The notes under the pieces were generated by a model that saw only the letters and a program-made list of their open reading frames with translations, did not search any database and was not told the DNA's origin. The translations under genes and the position numbers were made by a program. From contig JAQCNK010000180.1 of assembly GCA_028275075.1 (NCBI GenBank), positions 1 to 6,932 of the forward strand: a stretch of DNA of 6,932 nt, read 5' to 3'. The DNA comes from Haloarcula sp. (lineage in GTDB: Archaea; Halobacteriota; Halobacteria; Halobacteriales; Haloarculaceae). Of this stretch, positions 1-5,694 are shown in pieces. Position 1 is the first letter of the stretch. Each line of letters starts with the position of its first letter.

Positions 1-1632
1 GGGGCCGACCGGTCAAACATCACGATGTGTGACTCCTCGGGCATCATCACCGCCGACCGCGCCGAGCAGGAGGGACTCAACGAGTTCAAGTCGTCGTTCG
101 CCCGCGACATCCCTGAGGGGGGTCTGGCCGACGCGATGGCCGGCGCGGACGTCTTCGTCGGGCTCTCGGTCGGTGGCATCGTCGACGAAACGATGGTTCA
201 GTCGATGGCCGAGGACCCGATCATCTTCGCGATGGCGAATCCCGACCCGGAAATCGACTACGAGACCGCCAAACACGCCCGTGACGACACTGTAATTATG
301 GCGACGGGACGCTCCGACTACCCGAACCAAGTCAACAACGTGCTCGGGTTCCCATTTATATTCCGCGGGGCGCTGGATGTCCGTGCAACCGAGATCAACG
401 AGGCGATGAAAGTCGCCGCGGCGGAGGCGCTCGCCGAGTTAGCGAGAAAGGACGTTCCCGACGCCGTCGTCAAGGCCTATGGCGACCAGCCGCTGCAGTT
501 CGGGCCCGAATACATCATCCCGAAACCGCTGGACCCGCGAGTGCTGTTCGAGGTGACCCCCGCCGTCGCAGAGGCTGCGATGGACAGCGGTGCGGCCCGA
601 ACAGAGATCGACACGGGCGCCTACGTCGAGCAGCTTGAGGCCCGTCTCGGCAAGTCCCGAGAGATGATGCGTGTCGTCCTCAACAAGGCCAAAAGCGACC
701 CGAAACGCGTGGTGCTGGGCGAGGGCGACGACGAGAAGATGATCCGGGCCGCCTATCAACTCGTTGAACAGGGTATTGCCGAGCCGGTGCTTCTTGGGGA
801 TGCAGAAACGATCGAGGCAACCCGCCGGCGCTTCGGTTTAGAGTTCGACCCGGTCATCGTCGATCCGGAGACGGCCGACATCGAAGCCTACGCTGATCGG
901 CTCTACGAGCTGCGCCAGCGCGAAGGCGTCACCCGCCGCGAGGCCACGGAGCTACTGCGCAACGGGAACTACCTCGGCAGCGTGATGGTGGAAATGGGCG
1001 ACGCCGACGCGATGCTGACAGGCCTGACCAACCACTATCCGCGGGCGTTGCGCCCGCCGCTGCAGGTCATCGGCACCGCCGACGACGCCAACTACGCGGC
1101 CGGCGTCTACATGTTGACGTTCAAAAATCAAGTTATCTTTTGTGCTGACACGACCGTGAATCAGGACCCCGACGCCGATGTGCTGGCGGAGGTGACCCGC
1201 CATACCGCCGACCTCGCGCGGCGGTTCAACGTCGAACCGCGCGCCGCTATGCTATCGTACTCGAACTTCGGCAGCGTCGACAATGTTGGCACCCAGAAGC
1301 CCCGCGACGCCGTCGCCAAGCTACACGACGACGACCGGGTGGACTTCCCCGTCGACGGGGAAATGCAGGCTGACACAGCCGTCGTCGAGGATATCCTCAC
1401 TGGGACCTACGAGTTCTCCGAACTTGACAACCCGGCAAACGTGCTCGTCTTCCCGAACCTCGAAGCGGGTAACATCGGCTACAAACTCCTCCAGCGCCTG
1501 GGCGGGGCCGAAGCTATCGGGCCGATGCTCGTCGGCATGGACAAACCGGTCCACGTCCTCCAGCGCGGTGACGAGGTCAAAGATATCGTGAACCTCGCCG
1601 GCGTCGCCGTGGTGGACGCACAGCAAGAGTGA
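1..1632 (+). CDS. maeB: NADP-dependent malic enzyme with phosphotransacetylase-like domain (5' end outside window)
   Basis: Oxidatively decarboxylates malate to pyruvate with reduction of NAD(P)+, linking the TCA cycle to pyruvate and NADPH supply in the cytoplasm. The reading frame is open from base 1, so the N-terminal catalytic part is missing; 543 residues are visible, against roughly 750 for full MaeB-type enzymes. Visible residues 1 to about 200 are the C-terminal part of the NAD(P)-binding malic enzyme domain, with LSVGG near 55-59 and GRSDYPNQVNNVLGFPF from 103. From about residue 215 to the end lies a phosphotransacetylase (PTA/PTB) domain ending with FPNLEAGNIGYK at 484-495. In characterised MaeB proteins this domain is regulatory, binding acetyl-CoA, rather than a working acetyltransferase; that is family knowledge. 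The TGA stop at 1630-1632 directly abuts a palindromic element. The next gene is convergent. Confidence 0.95.
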   Translation, partial: GADRSNITMCDSSGIITADRAEQEGLNEFKSSFARDIPEGGLADAMAGADVFVGLSVGGIVDETMVQSMAEDPIIFAMANPDPEIDYETAKHARDDTVIMATGRSDYPNQVNNVLGFPFIFRGALDVRATEINEAMKVAAAEALAELARKDVPDAVVKAYGDQPLQFGPEYIIPKPLDPRVLFEVTPAVAEAAMDSGAARTEIDTGAYVEQLEARLGKSREMMRVVLNKAKSDPKRVVLGEGDDEKMIRAAYQLVEQGIAEPVLLGDAETIEATRRRFGLEFDPVIVDPETADIEAYADRLYELRQREGVTRREATELLRNGNYLGSVMVEMGDADAMLTGLTNHYPRALRPPLQVIGTADDANYAAGVYMLTFKNQVIFCADTTVNQDPDADVLAEVTRHTADLARRFNVEPRAAMLSYSNFGSVDNVGTQKPRDAVAKLHDDDRVDFPVDGEMQADTAVVEDILTGTYEFSELDNPANVLVFPNLEAGNIGYKLLQRLGGAEAIGPMLVGMDKPVHVLQRGDEVKDIVNLAGVAVVDAQQE

Positions 1633-1715
1633 TACTGTTGGCTGTACGTACGTGGAGATAATCGCCCACCCCGGGCTGGGCGATTTCTGCCGTGATGGTA
1701 CAGCCGACAGTATGA
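1630..1715. mobile_element. 80-bp palindromic element, family C
   Basis: The core is 1633-1712, exactly 80 bp. The 15-bp ends are inverted repeats: TACTGTTGGCTGTAC at 1633-1647 and its complement at 1698-1712, with one mismatch. Next comes a 12-nt block that does not pair, then a perfect 9-bp inner stem, AATCGCCCA at 1660-1668 with TGGGCGATT at 1677-1685, around a GC-rich loop. The core is flanked by TGA on both sides (1630-1632 and 1713-1715), which looks like a 3-bp target duplication, the left copy being the maeB stop codon. It fills the gap between two convergent genes and could end transcription from both sides. It shares size, TAC...GTA ends and TIR length with families A and B but not their sequence. 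Confidence 0.7.
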
Positions 1716-1735
1716 GCGCTCTGGAAGCCGGCGTA

Positions 1736-1987
1736 TCAGTTTGTCGGACCGCCAGCCGTCGGCGGGTTCAGAAAGAGCGCGTCGGCAAGCATCAAGACAC
1801 CAAAGATGGAACCGCCAGCCAGGCCGGTGTGTAACGGGAGTCCGAGAAGACCGCTCGCGACGGCCGGCAGCAGGATTGCCAGCGGCAGGAGCGCGAGCAC
1901 GACGTCGTGACGCGACACCGGGGCCGGACGCGTGGACTCGTTCGGGTACTGTTCGCTGGAGCCGCGCGTTCGTCGTCCGATACTCAT
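1736..1987 (-). CDS. Small two-helix membrane protein, function unknown
   Basis: Encodes 83 residues. The first 28 or so are hydrophilic (MSIGRRTRGSSEQ...). Two hydrophobic segments follow, about residues 29-50 (VVLALLPLAILLPAVASGLLG) and 55-73 (ending ALFL), with a short NPPTAGGPTN tail. This is a plausible two-pass inner-membrane protein; no catalytic motif is visible and I do not recognise a named family. The ATG at 1987 is supported by a TATA-like AT-rich box 20-30 bp upstream, implying a leaderless mRNA. It is convergent with maeB, separated by the family C palindrome. The small protein encoded at 3181-3423 has a similar build and could be a distant relative. Confidence 0.7.
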   Translation of the reverse strand: MSIGRRTRGSSEQYPNESTRPAPVSRHDVVLALLPLAILLPAVASGLLGLPLHTGLAGGSIFGVLMLADALFLNPPTAGGPTN

Positions 1988-2006
1988 CTGTGAAACACCA
2001 CCCAGA

Positions 2007-2017
2007 ATAATATATTA
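2007..2017 (-). promoter_or_regulatory. TATA box for the small membrane protein gene
   Basis: An ATAATATATTA tract centred about 25 bp before the ATG at 1987. This is the spacing expected if transcription starts at or next to the start codon, as is common in haloarchaea. It stands out in otherwise GC-rich DNA. Confidence 0.55.
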
Positions 2018-2114
2018 TCCACCCTGATTTAAAACTTGGCCCCGTGGCGTTCAGGGAACGTTTGGCGAACCGCTTGGAAGTCACAGTTGCGCTTCGCAAT
2101 AACTTATGCCTGGC

Positions 2115-2198
2115 TATACGGGTCAACAGAACGATTGATAGAATTCGCCTCCGCTAGGTCCCGGCGAATATCTATCAGGGCTTCTGTCGACCCGTATA
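2115..2198 (+). mobile_element. 80-bp palindromic element, family A copy 1 (with flanking TA)
   Basis: Core 2117-2196 (80 bp), flanked by TA on both sides. The left end reads TATACGGGTCAACAGAA and the right end is the complement of TATACGGGTCGACAGAA. Inside the ends the left arm has CGATT where the right arm, read on the other strand, has GCCCT, so this block stays unpaired. The arms then pair again through GATAGAATTCG against GATAGATATTCG with a one-base bulge. The central 14 bp or so vary between copies. It lies upstream of the membrane-protein promoter, next to element B1. No protein is encoded. Confidence 0.85.
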
Positions 2199-2226
2199 CA
2201 CAGCACCAGCCTGATCAAAACACGCT

Positions 2227-2312
2227 TCATACGGTCAGTTGTAAGCCAGTACCGGGATTTGCCGGACCCGTCCCGTCAAATCACCGGTAAATCGTTACAA
2301 CCGACCGTATCA
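2227..2312 (+). mobile_element. 80-bp palindromic element, family B copy 1
   Basis: Core 2230-2309 (80 bp), flanked by TCA on both sides (2227-2229 and 2310-2312), a likely 3-bp target duplication. The ends TACGGTCAGTTGTAA and the complement of TACGGTCGGTTGTAA form 15-bp inverted repeats with one mismatch. Just inside, one arm has GCCAG and the other, read on the opposite strand, CGATT. Pairing resumes with TACCGG and GATTTG. It begins 24 bp past the rnhA-like stop (transcription runs leftward), so its hairpin would fall in that gene's 3' UTR. Confidence 0.8.
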
Positions 2313-2333
2313 CGCAGAGATTACCGGGGAGAG

Positions 2334-2996
2334 TCAGTCCGACACTTCCCCGCGGTCGGCCCGCGAGGGCGGTGGGACCTGCTCGTCACCGCTTGCCGAT
2401 TCGGATCGGAGACAGCGGTCCGAGTCGACGTTGACGTGGTCGTACTGATCCGGAGCGTTTGCCAGCGGATGAGCCGGGTTGTGGTCGCTCTCGATGCGCG
2501 CGGCTCTGATCTCCCCGAAGCCGTTGATTCGGGCTTGGATGCCCCGCCAGTGAAGCCCCGTGGCCGGGGGAACGCTCACTCCGTGTGGCGGGTCGTAGGC
2601 CGATCCGTGTGTCGCCAGTACCTCCGCGTTGACGTTTGCGGCCAGTTGGTCGTGGTCGATGAGCAGTCCGACACGGGCGTCATCGGGCGCTCGTGTGGCG
2701 AGGACATCGAGCCCCAGATGAAGCGCCCGATACTCCGCGACGTTGTTGTCCGGAGCGCGGTCGGGCACCGACAGTCGGAGCACACGTTCACCGTCGAGTG
2801 TTTCGATAATGACGCCCAGTCCGCCGGACTCGGTCGGTGTCCGGTCGCCGTTTACCGGCCCACCGCTGTGGGGTCGGAACGAGCCATCGGTAGCGATGTA
2901 GAAGTCGCGATGATGGCTTTGCGGTGGGTGGGCGATATGCGGCGTCGGTGACTCATCAAACAGGTCTCGTAAGCTCGGCCGGCCATAGGCGGCCAT
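2334..2996 (-). CDS. rnhA: RNase HI-like protein with Asp-to-His change at the fourth catalytic position
   Basis: Encodes 220 residues with an RNase H fold; the family cuts RNA in RNA/DNA hybrids with two metal ions. After a hydrophilic leader of about 30 residues comes FYIATDGSF (catalytic Asp37), then GGLGVIIETLDG, NNVAEYRALHLGLDVLA (Glu88), LLIDHDQLAANV (Asp114 or Asp116) and SDHNPAHPLANAPD. The last motif normally reads N..AD.LAN; here residue 176 is His instead of Asp (codon at 2469-2471). About 15 extra residues sit at 42-57, and the C-terminal 35 residues form a polar tail. In E. coli RNase HI the fourth Asp tolerates some substitution, so the protein may still be active, but a divergent role is possible. 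The ATG at 2996 has a TATA-like box at the right distance. The gene stands alone between palindromic elements. Confidence 0.8.
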   Translation of the reverse strand: MAAYGRPSLRDLFDESPTPHIAHPPQSHHRDFYIATDGSFRPHSGGPVNGDRTPTESGGLGVIIETLDGERVLRLSVPDRAPDNNVAEYRALHLGLDVLATRAPDDARVGLLIDHDQLAANVNAEVLATHGSAYDPPHGVSVPPATGLHWRGIQARINGFGEIRAARIESDHNPAHPLANAPDQYDHVNVDSDRCLRSESASGDEQVPPPSRADRGEVSD

Positions 2997-3017
2997 GGGA
3001 CAAGTATGTTGAGTGGG

Positions 3018-3030
3018 ATATTAAATATAT
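3018..3030 (-). promoter_or_regulatory. TATA box for the RNase H-like gene
   Basis: An ATATATTTAATAT tract (minus strand) 22-34 bp before the ATG at 2996, fitting an archaeal promoter with a start site at or near the start codon. Confidence 0.55.
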
Positions 3031-3051
3031 GGTCCGGATCGGTCGGACAAC

Positions 3052-3135
3052 TATACGGGTCGACAGAAGCCCTGATAGATATTCGCCGGGGTCTGGCGGA
3101 GCCGAATTCTATCAATCGTTCTGTCGACTCGTATA
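3052..3135 (-). mobile_element. 80-bp palindromic element, family A copy 2, inverted
   Basis: Core 3054-3133 (80 bp), flanked by TA. It is the reverse complement of copies A1, A3 and A4, as shown by the unpaired block: GCCCT follows the left end and AATCG precedes the right end on the + strand. One terminal repeat carries a G-to-A change (CGAGTC). Apart from that and one indel in the loop it matches A3. It begins 46 bp past the stop of the membrane-protein gene at 3181-3423 and lies just upstream of the RNase H-like promoter. Confidence 0.85.
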
Positions 3136-3180
3136 AGACACCGGAAGCTATGGAGGACTGCCCGGGGATCCCGATGGACG

Positions 3181-3423
3181 TTACTGGTTAATGTAGGAGT
3201 GTCCAACGAACAGCGCGATGACGTTGGCCAGCACCAGCACGGCAAAAGCCGTTCGGACGGCCGAAGACTGGAGCCCGGTGGCAAGCAACGGCACATAAAG
3301 GAACGGAAGGACGATCGCTGTCCAGAACGCGACCCCGCGGACAGGAGCGAAGAGTGTCCTGCTGACGCCTGGGACCGCGTCATCTACGAGGGCAAACAGT
3401 TCGTTGGCTGACGAACTTGACAT
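3181..3423 (-). CDS. Small two-helix membrane protein, function unknown
   Basis: Encodes 80 residues. An amphipathic N-terminal part (MSSSSANELFALVDDAVPG...) precedes two hydrophobic segments, about residues 31-50 (VAFWTAIVLPFLYVPLLATG) and 56-73 (RTAFAVLVLANVIALFVG), ending HSYINQ. The frame is open further upstream to 3588, but that extension is not acidic, has an unusual composition for a haloarchaeal protein and would cover the TATA-like box, so I place the start at the ATG at 3423. No named family is recognised. Its build resembles the protein at 1736-1987 (LP...VP/LP..A.GL in helix 1, ALF near the end of helix 2). Confidence 0.7.
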   Translation of the reverse strand: MSSSSANELFALVDDAVPGVSRTLFAPVRGVAFWTAIVLPFLYVPLLATGLQSSAVRTAFAVLVLANVIALFVGHSYINQ

Positions 3424-3457
3424 AGGTATACTCGTCAACACATACAGGCGTGTCCAT

Positions 3458-3464
3458 CTTATAA
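3458..3464 (-). promoter_or_regulatory. Possible TATA box for the small membrane protein gene at 3181-3423
   Basis: TTATAAG on the minus strand, about 35-41 bp before the ATG at 3423, which would give a short leader of about 10 nt. Confidence 0.4.
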
Positions 3465-3626
3465 CCGCGAGAGGTTTCGGTATGTTTTGTCCCGTTTCAC
3501 GTTGACAGGGAGTGGGTTGGGAACCTTTCACAACGTCCTGAGGAGGCGCAAGAGAGTTTATTCTGCCAGCTGAGTCTGTGATACCCAATAGACGGAAATA
3601 CGTTCCACTCAGGAGGGCTACAGAGA

Positions 3627-4040
3627 CTATCTACCCAGCAGTGAGACGGCAATCTCACCATCGACGCCTGGGAGTGTGACTGACTCGACGACGTGGTCGA
3701 CCAGCGCCGCCCGCCAAGCGTCGACCCGCTGTTCGTGGTACTCGCGGTGACGGTCAACAGAGTATTCCATATCCTCACGCGACCGGAGGATATCGGCCGT
3801 CTCGTCCGGCGTCGGATAGGCCGGCGCGTCGCTGTCGAAGAGCGTCCGCGGCGGGACGTGAATCGTCTCGTCATCATCAGTCGCCTGGACGACGTGTAGT
3901 CGAGCGCGCATCCGACCGCTGAACGGCGGTGTGACACGCAGAACGGTCTCGGGCCCACCACAAGCGTCGGCCTCCATCGCCGCGAGCAGGTCCTCGGCGC
4001 TGACTGCGAGCGAGCGGAGCGCCGACGAATCTGATGTCAT
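3627..4040 (-). CDS. Conserved-looking acidic protein of unknown function, 137 residues
   Basis: Encodes a soluble acidic protein, MTSDSSALRSLAVSAEDL to the C-terminal VSLLGR. It has a helical start, a segment ETVLRVTPPFSGRMRARLHVV that looks like beta strands, an acidic linker with HVPPRTLFDSDAPAYPTPDE, a charged helix (residues about 90-118: SREDMEYSVDRHREYHEQRVDAWRAALVDHV) and a final strand-like stretch. No membrane segment, cysteine cluster or catalytic motif is visible. The halophile-like composition and proper codon pattern support a real gene. It is codirectional with xpb upstream but separated by 237 bp holding two palindromes and its own promoter, so cotranscription is doubtful. I do not recognise the family. 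Confidence 0.75.
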   Translation of the reverse strand: MTSDSSALRSLAVSAEDLLAAMEADACGGPETVLRVTPPFSGRMRARLHVVQATDDDETIHVPPRTLFDSDAPAYPTPDETADILRSREDMEYSVDRHREYHEQRVDAWRAALVDHVVESVTLPGVDGEIAVSLLGR

Positions 4041-4063
4041 TTGATAGCATTAGGAGCGCGCGA

Positions 4064-4073
4064 CACTAATACT
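4064..4073 (-). promoter_or_regulatory. Possible TATA box for the 137-residue protein gene
   Basis: AGTATTAGTG on the minus strand, centred about 28 bp before the ATG at 4040. It is a weak match; a second AT-rich candidate, ACTTATAGCC at 4078-4087, lies inside the palindrome next to it. Confidence 0.3.
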
Positions 4074-4076
4074 GGT

Positions 4077-4139
4077 GGCTATAAGTTCGTAAAGATATTC
4101 CCCACCCAGGGTGGCGAATTCCTTCAGTTTGTTATAGCC
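4077..4139. repeat. 63-bp imperfect palindrome D
   Basis: GGCTATAA at 4077-4084 pairs perfectly with TTATAGCC at 4132-4139. The middle arms differ, then ATTC/GAAT and CCACCC/GGGTGG pair at the centre (4097-4119). It has an unpaired zone between outer and inner stems like families A to C, but it is shorter and has no TAC...GTA ends. It sits between xpb and the promoter of the 137-residue protein, so it could be a terminator for xpb or an operator for the downstream gene. Confidence 0.55.
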
Positions 4140-4155
4140 GGCAGTATCACTCGCA

Positions 4156-4236
4156 TAGTGGTTTTGTAGATTACGCCCGGATATCGCCGGCCTGGGATCG
4201 GTGTTGACTGGTAAATCGTGACAACCGATCGTATCA
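4156..4236 (+). mobile_element. Decayed family B palindromic element, copy 2
   Basis: The right arm, GGTAAATCGTGACAACCGATCGTATCA ending at 4236, matches B1 at 25 of 27 positions, including the AATCG block and the TCA flank. The left arm is decayed (TAGTGGTTTTGTA at 4156-4168), but CCGGATATCGCCGG still resembles the B1 inner arm. The core is about 78 bp (4156-4233). It begins 44 bp past the xpb stop on the transcribed minus strand. Confidence 0.6.
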
Positions 4237-4277
4237 ACTGTCGTCGTTCGAGTGAGTGCCGGTAGAACGCGGCGCAG

Positions 4278-5612
4278 CTAGCGCCGTCGTCTCGCAACCC
4301 GCTCCTCGGCGGTCTCCTCAGTGACGAGTTCGTACAGCAACGCCCGTGAGCCGTCGGCCTTCGGCCGGAGAATCCGGCCAAGTCGCTGGGTAAACTCCCG
4401 CTCGGAGCCGCTTCCGGAGAGCAGGACGGCGACGTTCGCGTCGGGCACGTCGACGCCTTCGTCAAGGACGTTGGCGGTGACGACCCGGGAGTACGTGCCC
4501 TCGCGGAACCGGTCGAGTATCTCGCTGCGCTCGCTTGCGCCGGTCTCGTGGGTGATAGCGGGCAGGAGGAACCGTTCGGAGAGCCGGTAGACGAGATCGG
4601 TGTGGGCTGTGAAGACGATAATTCGATCCCCACGATGGGTCGCCAAGATGTCGGCCAGCCGCTCGACCTTCCGCTGGGCGTTCATCATCACCTCGCGAGC
4701 ACGCTGTTTGGCGAGCAGTGCCTCCCGGGCGCGAGGGTCGGTACCCGACCGCTTGACCAGTTCCTGGTAGTCGCTGCCGGAACGCAACTGGATATTCGAC
4801 TGTTTGAGGTAGTCCGTGAACGTGCCCTGAAACCGTTCGTACCGCTCGCGCTCGGCGTCGGTCAGGGCGACCTCGACGCGTTTGATGTCGTAGTCGGCCA
4901 GATGGTCGCCCGCCAGCTCGTCGACATCGACGCGCTGGACCAGCGGACCGATGAGGTCCGTGATGATCTCGTGAGCATTGTCGGGGCGCTCGAAGGTCGC
5001 GGTGAGTCCCAGTCGGGCGGGCGCTGCGAGCAGCCGGGCGATATCGCGGTACCCCTCGCCGCCCAGATGGTGGACCTCATCGAAGACGACGAGCCCGAAG
5101 CGGTCGCCCAGTTCGTCGGCCCGCAAATACGCCGAGTCGTAGGTGGCGACCGTCACGCGTTCGACGCGCTGCTCGCCGCCGCCCAGCCGGCCGATTGGAC
5201 AGTTGAATTCGGTTTCGAGTTCGTGTTGCCACTGCTCCAGTAGGTCGATGGTGGGGACGACCACCAGCGTCGGCATCCCGAGTTCGACCATCGCCGCGAT
5301 ACCGATAACCGTCTTGCCGCTCCCCGTGGGTAGTTCCAGGCAGCCCCGGTCGTCGGCCCCCCGCCAGCTATCGAGGGCTGCCTGCTGGTACCCGCGGAGT
5401 TCGTAGGTGGTCGAGAGGGCAAGCGAACAGGTGTCGAGGACGCGGTCGGCGTAGTCAAGCCCGCGCTCGTCCAAGGTATCGAGGAGGCTGGCATACCGGT
5501 ACGCCGGGGCGCGGGCGGTCTTGGAGCGGTCATCGCGCTCGACACCGGGCAGGGCCGCTGGGATATCGCCCGTGAGTCGTATGGTGCCCTCCTCGAACAT
5601 CAACTCCAGCAC
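4278..5612 (-). CDS. rad25: Archaeal XPB/Rad25-type DNA helicase
   Basis: Superfamily 2 helicase of 444 residues, the archaeal counterpart of eukaryotic XPB; the family unwinds or opens DNA with ATP in nucleotide excision repair. A short N-terminal damage-recognition-like part (1-70) precedes ELRGYQQAAL (Q-motif region, 71-80). Walker A is LPTGSGKT (94-101), the DEVH box 178-181 and motif III TAT 204-206. A charged thumb-like region spans about 250-310. The second RecA domain ends with TANVLDEGVDVPDA (379-392) and motif VI QRLGRILRP (409-417). The start is a GTG at 5612; the frame is open about 30 codons further but with no other start, and an ATG at 5600 is the alternative. The xpb partner nuclease Bax1, often adjacent in archaea, is not in the window. 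The gene is divergent from grpE. Confidence 0.93.
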   Translation of the reverse strand: MLELMFEEGTIRLTGDIPAALPGVERDDRSKTARAPAYRYASLLDTLDERGLDYADRVLDTCSLALSTTYELRGYQQAALDSWRGADDRGCLELPTGSGKTVIGIAAMVELGMPTLVVVPTIDLLEQWQHELETEFNCPIGRLGGGEQRVERVTVATYDSAYLRADELGDRFGLVVFDEVHHLGGEGYRDIARLLAAPARLGLTATFERPDNAHEIITDLIGPLVQRVDVDELAGDHLADYDIKRVEVALTDAERERYERFQGTFTDYLKQSNIQLRSGSDYQELVKRSGTDPRAREALLAKQRAREVMMNAQRKVERLADILATHRGDRIIVFTAHTDLVYRLSERFLLPAITHETGASERSEILDRFREGTYSRVVTANVLDEGVDVPDANVAVLLSGSGSEREFTQRLGRILRPKADGSRALLYELVTEETAEERVARRRR

Positions 5613-5634
5613 GCCCCGTGATTCGGCGACCCTG

Positions 5635-5642
5635 TGAATAAC
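5635..5642 (-). promoter_or_regulatory. Possible TATA box for the XPB helicase gene
   Basis: GTTATTCA on the minus strand, centred about 26 bp before the GTG at 5612 (38 bp before the ATG at 5600). It fits a leaderless GTG start or a 12-nt leader before the ATG. Confidence 0.4.
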
Positions 5643-5694
5643 AGTTTCGCGGTCAGGGTTCTGAACGTCGGTGTCCCGTGAGCGAGTCCGCTCA

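Larger units (their letters stand above)
1988..2333. other. Gene-free interval with promoter and two palindromic elements
   Basis: This 346-bp gap lies between the rnhA-like stop and the start of the downstream membrane-protein gene. It contains the TATA box at 2007-2017, element A1 at 2115-2198 and element B1 at 2227-2312. The stretch 2018-2114 has only a small hairpin (TTGCG at 2086-2090 with CGCAA at 2094-2098) and nothing that looks coding. Confidence 0.7.

Noticed and set aside
1652..1834. Open frame of 60 residues on the + strand after maeB
   Set aside because: It runs through the family C palindrome and the antisense of the membrane-protein gene, and its composition is not acidic.
3427..3443. 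TATACTCGTCAACACAT resembling a family A end
   Set aside because: Only about 10 of 17 positions match and there is no partner end about 80 bp away in the correct orientation.
3424..3588. N-terminal extension of the small membrane protein to an earlier ATG
   Set aside because: The added residues are basic and polar, unlike the rest, and the extension would contain the likely TATA box.
4124..4633. Open frame of 169 residues overlapping the 3' end of xpb
   Set aside because: It is a shadow frame, rich in Ser, Pro and Arg, as is typical of the wrong frame in GC-rich haloarchaeal genes; it also overlaps element B2.
4548..5243. Open frame of 231 residues on the + strand opposite xpb
   Set aside because: It is antisense to a clear helicase with all motifs intact, and the encoded protein matches nothing recognisable.
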